Positions 7,348-12,714 of a DNA stretch of 12,714 nt are shown here, one piece after another. Position 1 is the first letter of the stretch. The number at the start of each line of letters is the position of its first letter. The stretch spans positions 1 through 12,714 of the forward strand of contig SXHT01000103.1 in assembly GCA_005773095.1 (NCBI GenBank). Reading direction: 5' to 3'. This DNA is from Planctomycetaceae bacterium (GTDB lineage Bacteria > Planctomycetota > Planctomycetia > Pirellulales > PALSA-1355). The notes beneath the pieces were generated by a model. That model saw only the letters and a list, made by a program, of their open reading frames with translations, was not told the DNA's origin and made no database searches. Position numbers and translations under genes: made by a program.

Positions 7348-7373
7348 GGGAAAATGAGCCAGTCCCCGGCCCG
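7348..7373 (+). repeat. Solo copy of the REP-like arm found at 9803-9829
   Basis: AAAATGAGCCAGTCCCCGG followed by CCCG is identical to bases 9807-9829. Both copies are preceded by GGG, differing by one A in the A-run. No inverted partner is seen nearby, so this is a singlet. The flanks differ from those of the other copy, which argues against a larger duplication. Confidence 0.7.
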
Positions 7374-7391
7374 TGAACGGTTACCTCCGAT

Positions 7392-8669
7392 TCAATCGCG
7401 AGACTTCGGCCAATCGACGAGAGGCAGTTGGGTTTCGGCTTCGATGGCCAGCAGCCGATTGTATTTGGCAAGTCGTTCCGACTGCCGGATCGACCCCACT
7501 TTGATTTGGTCACCGCCCCAACCTACCGCCAGATCGGCCAGCCAATGGTCTTCGGTCTCACCGCTGCGAGCGCTGATCGTCACCTTCCAGCCGGCGGAGC
7601 GAGCCAGTTGCAGCGTCTGAGCTGCTTCACTCAACGTGCCAATCTGGTTCACCTTCAGCAACAGCGCGTTTGCCGCGCGGGTCTCAATAGCACGGGCCGT
7701 ACGCAGGGGGTTCGTGCAGAGCAGGTCGTCGCCCAAGACCAGCGTCCGACTGCCAACGCGCTCCTGCAGCAAAGTCCAGTGTTGCCAGTCCTCCTCCGCA
7801 AGACCGTCTTCCATGCTCACGATCGGAAAGTGCGCGAGCCAACTTTCGAGCTTATCGATCATCGCGGCGCCGCTAAGTGGTGCATCGCCCAGATGGTAAT
7901 GCCCAGCATGGAAAAAATGACTGGCCGCCACATCCAATGCCAATGCTACGTCCCGTCCGGGCTCGAAGCCGGCGGCGCGAATGGCGGCAACCGCATCGGA
8001 AAGCATCGTCTCGACATCGGGAAACGGCGGTGCGAGCCCTCCTTCGTCGGCAGTCAGGGCGCGCATGGCGTACTTTTCGTTGACGAGCTCGGCGGCAGCT
8101 TGATAAACCGCGAAGACCATCGCCAACGATTCATCGATCGTCACCGCCGCGCTTGGCACGACCAGCACATCTTGAATGGGTATTTGCCCACCCGCATGTT
8201 TTCCGCCGCTAAATAGATTCACGGTAAGCCGCGGTAAGGTGCGAAGCGGCACGTCCACGACTTCGGACAAATACTGGTAAAGGGGAACCTTCTGCTCGGC
8301 CGCCGCCGCGCGGGCAAAGGCAAGCGATACCGCCAAAATGGCATTTGCCCCCAAGCCGGCCTTGTTAGCGTCGCCGTCGAGTTGAACGAGCATGCCATCC
8401 AGCGCTGCCTGGTCGCCGATGCGTTGTCCGACAAGGGCGCCACGAATCGTACGGTTGATATTTCCGACGGCACGGCGGCAGCCGAGTCCCCGATATCGTG
8501 CCGCATCGCCATCGCGCAGCTCCCATGCTTCAGCCGAACCCGTCGAAGCGCCCGAAGGAACCGACGCAATGCCCGTGGCGCCGCTCGCCAAGAGGCATTT
8601 TGCTTCCACCGTCGGGCGTCCACGACTATCGAGGATCTCGCGGCCGCTCAGGTCGGCAATGATCGTCAT
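7392..8669 (-). CDS. Divergent enolase paralogue with altered active site
   Basis: A 425-aa protein that aligns over its whole length with enolase (2-phosphoglycerate hydro-lyase). The family landmarks are REILDSRG (10-17), the mobile PSGASTG loop (38-44), LGANAILAVSLA, DEGG with Glu209, the metal ligands Asp246, Glu287 (SMEDGL) and Asp314 or 315 (GDDL), the catalytic Lys339 (LLKVNQIG), and Lys390 (QIKVGS). Two key positions differ. The SHRSGETED motif reads SARSGETED, so the phosphate-contacting His (yeast His373) is Ala367. IQEF reads IQDV, so yeast Glu168 is Asp167. NGGxHADN has also become SGGKHAGG. The chromosomal housekeeping enolase is expected elsewhere. This copy is likely a paralogue with a changed or weak reaction. 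Its ATG overlaps the kinase stop by 4 bases, so the two are coupled. It is the last gene of the - strand train. Confidence 0.85.
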   Translation of the reverse strand: MTIIADLSGREILDSRGRPTVEAKCLLASGATGIASVPSGASTGSAEAWELRDGDAARYRGLGCRRAVGNINRTIRGALVGQRIGDQAALDGMLVQLDGDANKAGLGANAILAVSLAFARAAAAEQKVPLYQYLSEVVDVPLRTLPRLTVNLFSGGKHAGGQIPIQDVLVVPSAAVTIDESLAMVFAVYQAAAELVNEKYAMRALTADEGGLAPPFPDVETMLSDAVAAIRAAGFEPGRDVALALDVAASHFFHAGHYHLGDAPLSGAAMIDKLESWLAHFPIVSMEDGLAEEDWQHWTLLQERVGSRTLVLGDDLLCTNPLRTARAIETRAANALLLKVNQIGTLSEAAQTLQLARSAGWKVTISARSGETEDHWLADLAVGWGGDQIKVGSIRQSERLAKYNRLLAIEAETQLPLVDWPKSRD

Positions 8670-9700
8670 GGGCTACCACCCTCGAGTCGCGATAGGAATT
8701 GAGCCACCAGCTCGGGCACAGATGGTGGCGGATTGTGCATCAGCGGGACGACCGCCTGTTGCTGTCGAGTCCGTTCTGCGGGGGCAAGGTACTCCAGAGT
8801 CGATCTGCCTCGCACGCGCCCCAACAAGCAACCCAAAGCATGTCGCACGGCTCGAGCCTCCAAATCATCTTTCCACGGAACACTACCAAGTGCCGACCGA
8901 TAGAACTGCCAATACTGCAAGGTAGCCACCGCAAAATCGGTTCGCAGGCTTGGAAGGTGGTGCGCCTTGCTCAGCAGGTGAGTCAATGAGAATCCGAGAT
9001 CAAACGCCGGATCGCCGAAGTGAATCACTTCGTGATCGAGCAGTACGAGGCGGTCTCCGTGTATGAGAATGTTCTTGGGGCTGTAGTCGCCATGTACCAG
9101 CGTCAGCAGGCAGGCTTGCGTGTCGGCGATCAATCGCTTGTAAAACTCGATCGACTCGGCAACCTGGCTCGCAGTATAAGCGTAATAGGGCTCGATTCGC
9201 AATGATTCAAAAAACGATCGATCCCTGAACAGCTCGGCCAACTCGGTGCGATGTTCGTAGGCGTTCGAATGAATCGTGCCAAGCAGCTCGCCGAATTGAC
9301 GAATGTGCGCCTCGTGGACCTGGCCGGAGAGCAACAGCAACTTCCAATTGTCATGCGGCTCGGGCACGGCCGCCATGGCCACAAGATGATGATCACGATC
9401 CTCAAAAATGTACCTGGGAATGCTACCCGGCGGGGCAAGTCTGCCCAGCCAGTGGATGCCCAGAGCCTCGCGCTCGATTCGCGAGGGATTGCTGAACCAA
9501 TCGACCGCCACGCGGAGCTTTTCCAGGGCTTGTTTCACGACCCAGGTTTCGCCGCCTGGCCGCCTGACCAGCACGGTTCGATTCGAGACCCCACCGGTAA
9601 GCGTTCGCATCACCGGACGCTCGCCAACTGCAATGCGACCCGATTGATGCAAATACGCTTCCAGAGCGGTATGATCTTCGATGTCCAGGGCGACAGACAC
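8666..9700 (-). CDS. Aminoglycoside phosphotransferase-fold small-molecule kinase
   Basis: A 344-aa kinase of the APH/choline kinase/methylthioribose kinase superfamily, which transfers phosphate from ATP to a hydroxyl of a small molecule. The frame stays open to 10171, but the extra 157 codons cross the repeat region and the end of the M20 gene and do not read as protein. The GTG at 9700, with AAGGAG nine bases upstream, is chosen. GGVSN (36-40) forms the glycine loop, and Lys56 in WVVKQ is the ATP-phosphate Lys. The catalytic loop is HGDYSPKN with Asp205 and Asn210. The metal site is LLDHEVIHFGDPAFDLG with Asp222. The D-x-E arrangement (Asp222, Glu224) recalls methylthioribose kinase rather than the usual D-x-D. 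The substrate is unknown. Coupling to the enolase paralogue suggests that its product is a phosphorylated hydroxy compound used next by that enzyme. Confidence 0.75.
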   Translation of the reverse strand: MSVALDIEDHTALEAYLHQSGRIAVGERPVMRTLTGGVSNRTVLVRRPGGETWVVKQALEKLRVAVDWFSNPSRIEREALGIHWLGRLAPPGSIPRYIFEDRDHHLVAMAAVPEPHDNWKLLLLSGQVHEAHIRQFGELLGTIHSNAYEHRTELAELFRDRSFFESLRIEPYYAYTASQVAESIEFYKRLIADTQACLLTLVHGDYSPKNILIHGDRLVLLDHEVIHFGDPAFDLGFSLTHLLSKAHHLPSLRTDFAVATLQYWQFYRSALGSVPWKDDLEARAVRHALGCLLGRVRGRSTLEYLAPAERTRQQQAVVPLMHNPPPSVPELVAQFLSRLEGGSP

Positions 9701-9709
9701 GCTCAGAAT

Positions 9710-9715
9710 CTCCTT
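9710..9715 (-). promoter_or_regulatory. Ribosome binding site deciding the kinase start
   Basis: On the - strand AAGGAG lies nine bases before GTG 9700. It is the best Shine-Dalgarno in the region and falls where kinase-like sequence begins. Confidence 0.65.
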
Positions 9716-9726
9716 GGGCAAAGCGA

Positions 9727-9825
9727 GGGGGACAGGCACATTTTCCCGGGAAACACGTTGGACAATCCCCCGACAGGACGCTGCAGCTCTCGCAAATTCA
9801 CCGGGAAAAATGAGCCAGTCCCCGG
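9727..9825. repeat. REPIN-like pair of imperfect inverted repeats
   Basis: Arm 1 (9727-9750) reads GGGGGACAGGCACATTTT then CCCGGG. Arm 2 (9801-9825), read on the - strand, is CCGGGGACTGGCTCATTTTT then CCCGG. The arms match except for two A/T differences and one extra T, with 50 bases between them. The design, two inverted short palindrome-like units flanking a spacer, is that of REP doublets (REPINs), which RAYT transposases mobilise in other bacteria. Arm 2 recurs alone at 7348-7373. Confidence 0.65.
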
Positions 9826-9917
9826 CCCGCGCACACTTGCCATGCGACGCATGAAGTGACACGAGCGAACCGGCTAATTCCAATCTCTTTCCACCGCGGA
9901 ATATCCGCAGCGCGCTT

Positions 9918-11129
9918 TCAGGGCATGGTGAGCGTTTTAATGCTCGTCCAGTCGTGCGCCATGATTCGGTAATAGATCGCCGCGCTTTGAACGACCTGCT
10001 CCGTTTCAACGTACTCGTCGACGGCATGCGCTTGAGCGATACTGCCTGGGCCCAGCACAATCGCGGGAATCCCCTCGGGCAGCCAGCCGGCATCGCTGCC
10101 ATAGGGCACACCGGCTGGGACCATGGTGCGACCCAAGACGTCTCGACATAAGTCGATGACGCTAGCCACAAACGGGTCCTCGGGGGAAGTGCTTAGGGCT
10201 GGAGCGAAGCATTGAAACTCACTGTGCTCGAGCGGCAGATTAAGGGCGCTCAGCCAGGCGAACAGGTCGTCGACGGATCGCTGCCGATCCATTCCGGGCA
10301 GTATTCGGAAATCGACGGAGATCGTGCATGCATCGGGAACCATATTCCGAGTGCGTCCGCCTTGAATCATGGTCACCGTGAGTGATGGACCGCTCATGAA
10401 TGGACTTGTGCAGGCCGCTCGCAACTGGTGTTCGTAATGGGCAAGTGCGGTGATGACAGGCAGCGTCTCAAGGATGGCGTTGTGTCCTAGTTCCGCCTGT
10501 GACGTGTGGGCACTCTTGCCGCGAACCGTGATGTCCCATCGAATCGTGCCTTTATGTTGAATTACCGGCACCAGCTGCGTGGGTTCACCGAATATTCCGC
10601 GCCCGATGGGCAAACGCTCCGCAGCAATCAGGTGGCGGATGCCAGTCTGGCCGTGTTCTTCATCTCCGGCCGCCAACAACCAGACGGTTTGCGGAGGCTG
10701 GCGACCGGATTCGAGCAGTTGCAACAGGGCCAGCACCATGCCAGAGAGCGAACCTTTGTCATCACACGCACCTCGCCCGTAAATTCGAGAGTTCTTAAGG
10801 CAAGGAGCAAACGCCCGATCGGACCAATCGTCGGCGGGCACCGTGTCGATGTGCGATTCGAACAGCGAACCAGGCGCGTCGGTCTGGCCGGGAATGGTCA
10901 TCAATAAACTTTCGTGGAACGGGGCGCACGACTGTCGCGTGGTCTTGACGCCAAACGGTGCAAACAGCCGTTCAAGATACTCAACAACCGGGCGTTCGAC
11001 GGGGAGTCGGCCAGGGTAAGGCCGTCCCATCGGATTTACGGTTTGCAGCGAGATGAGATCGGTCAACAGTGCGATTGCCCGATCGTTAATCGCCAGAGGG
11101 GTGCGTCCACCAACGTCATGCATTGCCAT
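9918..11129 (-). CDS. M20 family metallo-amidohydrolase (ArgE/DapE/ACY1-like)
   Basis: A 403-aa dizinc hydrolase of the M20 peptidase/deacylase family, which cleaves amide bonds of N-acyl amino acids, small peptides or similar compounds. The zinc and catalytic motifs are in order: His93 in SHIDTVPAD with Asp95, the bridging Asp123 in GRGACDDKG, the catalytic Glu157 and zinc ligand Glu158 in GDEEHG, Glu182 in GEPT, and a final His in AQAHAVDEYV. The dimerisation-domain GKSAHTS (His208) is present. The length is typical, and there is no signal peptide, so it is cytoplasmic. The ATG at 11129 begins five bases after the stop of the small membrane protein and has no clear Shine-Dalgarno, which suggests translational coupling. 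Next to a symporter, it probably deacylates or hydrolyses an imported compound. ArgE, DapE or ACY1 specificity cannot be separated from sequence alone. Confidence 0.85.
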   Translation of the reverse strand: MAMHDVGGRTPLAINDRAIALLTDLISLQTVNPMGRPYPGRLPVERPVVEYLERLFAPFGVKTTRQSCAPFHESLLMTIPGQTDAPGSLFESHIDTVPADDWSDRAFAPCLKNSRIYGRGACDDKGSLSGMVLALLQLLESGRQPPQTVWLLAAGDEEHGQTGIRHLIAAERLPIGRGIFGEPTQLVPVIQHKGTIRWDITVRGKSAHTSQAELGHNAILETLPVITALAHYEHQLRAACTSPFMSGPSLTVTMIQGGRTRNMVPDACTISVDFRILPGMDRQRSVDDLFAWLSALNLPLEHSEFQCFAPALSTSPEDPFVASVIDLCRDVLGRTMVPAGVPYGSDAGWLPEGIPAIVLGPGSIAQAHAVDEYVETEQVVQSAAIYYRIMAHDWTSIKTLTMP

Positions 11130-11134
11130 ATTGG

Positions 11135-11290
11135 TTAATCATCGGCCTCGTCGCTCATCTGCTCGTTCTTTTCCAGTCGTGCGAGCATGGTGCGGATATC
11201 CCCGGCGCCTTTGACGGCGACGTACACGGTGATTATGGAATACCACACCAAACAAGCCGCCGTCATTGCCAACCAGAACCAGTGAGTCAT
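11135..11290 (-). CDS. 51-aa single-pass membrane protein, candidate symporter accessory subunit
   Basis: The ATG at 11290 overlaps the symporter stop by 4 bases (ATGA), and AGG lies close upstream. The frame is open further upstream, but there it only shadows the symporter gene in another frame, so the short form is chosen. The protein has one hydrophobic helix (about residues 4-26, FWLAMTAACLVWYSIITVYVAV) followed by a charged cytoplasmic tail (LARLEKNEQMSDEADD). Small membrane proteins of this shape often sit beside sodium:solute symporters and are thought to assist them; that role here is inferred from position. The stop is five bases before the M20 start. No sequence motif gives a function. 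Confidence 0.7.
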   Translation of the reverse strand: MTHWFWLAMTAACLVWYSIITVYVAVKGAGDIRTMLARLEKNEQMSDEADD

Positions 11291-12714
11291 CCTATCGACC
11301 TGTCCTTTCCAGAAAACTCTCGCACGCACCACGGTTTGAGCAGCGAACCGACAACCATCGCCATTCCGGCAAGGACGTAAGTTGCGATGCCGGAGTAATA
11401 GGGACCGATTCGCCGCGCCAGATCTACCGTGCCTGGAAGTTGCTCGAGGATCAGGTAGGCGATCGGCAGCGCGGCGCCGCACACGATGGCAGCCGCTGCG
11501 CCCCAGTCATTCGCCCTTTTCCAGTAACAACAGGCGATTAACAGCGTGGTCATGCTGGACAAGTAAATGGTGGCCGTCACTCCCAGGTAGGTCCAGAGGT
11601 CTCCCTTCAGCGGATACCACAGCCCGTAGACCAGCAGAAAAACGCCAATCACGACGATGATTCCCCGATTCACAAGCAGTCCCAAAGCCTGTGACCAATG
11701 CTGTTTTCGGCGGATTGGCGCGAGAATATCGTTATAGATAACACTTCCCCAAGTGAGCATGTAGGCAGAGTCGGTGGACATGTCGGCGGCCAGCATGGCG
11801 GCGATCAACAGACCACTGAGCCCCATGGGAACTGCCATGCCAAGAAATTTTGGCATCGCGTACAACGTTTGGCCACCGATCTCCTGGGGGCTGAGCATGG
11901 CGAGCGCGGCAATGCCCCAAATTCCGGGAAGCATGAACCGGCAGACGAAGAAAAAACTGGTGCGTGTGTAGACGCGACGGCCCGTTGCGCTGTCTTTCGC
12001 GGCCAGCAATCGCTGAATGTTCGTCTGCCAGGTCAGCATCGCCGCCAACGCCACAAACGCATTGAACACAACGTACGCAAAGCCCATCTTGTCGTTGATA
12101 AACGGGTTGAACCCGCCGGGGCCATAGTGCGCGCTGACGGTGTTCACCATCGGATTCCAGCCGACCTGCATCAGAATCAGCGCCGTTACGACGATGAGTC
12201 CCACGCTCATCACGACGAACTGAAGATAGTCCGTTACGAGAACCGAGAGCATGCCGCCGACGACGGTGTACAAAGCCACTCCCAAAAGCAGGATCGTCAT
12301 CGTGATTTCAAGATATTCGGGCTGCAATCCGCAGGCGAATACCAGAAATTCCCCTCCCGTACGCAGGAAAACTCCCATGTTCAGCAGCCCACCCAGGACG
12401 ATCACGACCCCCGACGCCCAGCGGATGCGCATGCCGAAGCGTTTTTCAAACAACTCGGGAATGGTGATTACGCCGGCCGCTCGCAAGGGTTCAATGCAAA
12501 AGCCGGTGGCGCCGACAAAAAACATCGCCAGCGCCATCAGAATTCCCGGCGTCACGCCGGCAAATCCCTTCTCAAAACCGTTCTGCGCCGCGTACATGCA
12601 GGTCACCACGCCGAACTCGGTTGCCGCCATCGAGGCGATGCCCAGATGCAGGTTCATTTCTCGACCGGCCACCAGAAAATCTTCCACCTTGCCGACATAC
12701 TTGCGGACCATCAA
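11287..12714 (-). CDS. Sodium:solute symporter (SSS family), N-terminus outside window
   Basis: Some 475 residues of a multi-spanning membrane protein with about 12 hydrophobic helices. The first in-window codon is a TTG at the edge, and the text begins just before EDFLVAGREMN. In this family that motif follows the first helix, so the true start and helix 1 lie to the right. The signatures are the AGR motif after helix 1, TDYLQFVVMS (161-170), and the sodium-site helix AADMSTDSAYML, where Ser313 and Thr314 (window numbering) correspond to the Na2 site. SSS members import sugars, sialic acid, amino acids, proline, pantothenate and other solutes with sodium, so the substrate is open. It opens the visible - strand train and overlaps the small membrane protein by 4 bases. 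The linked M20, kinase and enolase-like genes suggest import of a compound then processed in the cytoplasm. Confidence 0.9.
   Translation of the reverse strand: MMVRKYVGKVEDFLVAGREMNLHLGIASMAATEFGVVTCMYAAQNGFEKGFAGVTPGILMALAMFFVGATGFCIEPLRAAGVITIPELFEKRFGMRIRWASGVVIVLGGLLNMGVFLRTGGEFLVFACGLQPEYLEITMTILLLGVALYTVVGGMLSVLVTDYLQFVVMSVGLIVVTALILMQVGWNPMVNTVSAHYGPGGFNPFINDKMGFAYVVFNAFVALAAMLTWQTNIQRLLAAKDSATGRRVYTRTSFFFVCRFMLPGIWGIAALAMLSPQEIGGQTLYAMPKFLGMAVPMGLSGLLIAAMLAADMSTDSAYMLTWGSVIYNDILAPIRRKQHWSQALGLLVNRGIIVVIGVFLLVYGLWYPLKGDLWTYLGVTATIYLSSMTTLLIACCYWKRANDWGAAAAIVCGAALPIAYLILEQLPGTVDLARRIGPYYSGIATYVLAGMAMVVGSLLKPWCVREFSGKDRSIG

Larger units (their letters stand above)
7198..7391 (+). other. 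Intergenic region between convergent genes, with two repeat-like segments
   Basis: This 194-base gap separates the ends of two convergent gene trains. It holds a segment at 7303-7329 that resembles a recurring intergenic repeat, and one copy of a REP-like arm at 7348-7373. A clear bidirectional terminator was not found: GGTGCACC at 7212-7219 is palindromic but too short and has no T-run. No gene is seen here. Confidence 0.6.
9701..9917 (-). other. Intergenic region between M20 and kinase genes
   Basis: This 217-base gap is the only sizeable break in the - strand train. It holds the REPIN-like pair at 9727-9825, the kinase ribosome binding site, and a weak hairpin GCGGA-ATA-TCCGC at 9896-9908 just downstream of the M20 stop. 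No gene or confident promoter is seen. The kinase and enolase could be transcribed from here or by read-through. Confidence 0.55.

Noticed and set aside
7428..8216. 262-aa open frame on the + strand
   Set aside because: It lies wholly antisense to the enolase paralogue, whose conserved motifs fix the coding strand. It is a product of GC-rich codon bias.
9896..9908. Hairpin GCGGA-ATA-TCCGC as a terminator after the M20 gene
   Set aside because: The stem is only five base pairs and no T-run follows on the - strand, so it is too weak to call.
9701..10171. Upstream extension of the kinase reading frame to an ATG at 10171
   Set aside because: The added residues are low-complexity and frame-shifted M20 sequence, and they read through the REPIN-like repeat. 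A good ribosome binding site before GTG 9700 marks the real start.
11291..11482. Longer N-terminus for the small membrane protein
   Set aside because: The extension is an alternative-frame reading of the symporter C-terminal helix region and is Arg-rich. The ATG at 11290 in the ATGA overlap gives a clean membrane protein.

Overview
The window looks like a stretch of a planctomycete chromosome, probably of the Pirellulales type. This is inferred from gene content, not from a marker gene. The pointers are GC-rich coding sequence, a Tat-leader Gfo/Idh/MocA oxidoreductase, a Tat-leader SGNH esterase of the GxDLY type, small-molecule catabolic genes packed together, and short intergenic repeats. 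No rRNA, tRNA, CRISPR array, integrase or transposase gene is visible.

Layout. Two gene trains point at each other and meet at about 7.2-7.4 kb. The left train (+ strand, cut by the left edge) holds: a TIM-barrel glycosidase-like protein (to 1219), an unrecognised 112-aa protein (1234-1572), an SGNH esterase with an apparent internal deletion (1598-2335), a DadA-like FAD oxidoreductase (2332-3930), a small cupin (3924-4310), a Tat-exported Gfo/Idh/MocA oxidoreductase (4363-5457), a phytanoyl-CoA-dioxygenase-family protein (5510-6304) and an N-acetylneuraminate-lyase-like aldolase (6301-7197). Several neighbours overlap by 4 or 7 bases, as in an operon. The right train (- strand, cut by the right edge) reads leftward: a sodium:solute symporter (12714-11287), a 51-aa single-pass membrane protein (11290-11135), an M20 amidohydrolase (11129-9918), an aminoglycoside-phosphotransferase-fold small-molecule kinase (9700-8666) and an enolase paralogue (8669-7392).

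How the genes may work together. The content suggests uptake and breakdown of a nitrogen-containing or sugar-acid compound. The symporter could import it, the M20 enzyme could remove an acyl group, the FAD enzyme could oxidise an amine, and the lyase could split a 2-keto acid to pyruvate plus an aldehyde or sugar. The kinase and enolase paralogue overlap by 4 bases and could act in sequence (phosphorylate, then eliminate water). This is inference; no substrate can be read from the sequence. NanE and NanK, which would make it a classical sialic acid pathway, are not in the window.

The most notable points are: (i) the enolase paralogue lacks the conserved active-site histidine (Ala in its place) and has Glu to Asp at another catalytic position; (ii) the SGNH esterase joins its nucleophile block directly to its Asp-His block, with the middle of the domain missing; (iii) a small membrane protein is translationally coupled to the symporter; (iv) a REPIN-like inverted repeat pair lies upstream of the kinase, with a solo copy of one arm between the convergent trains.
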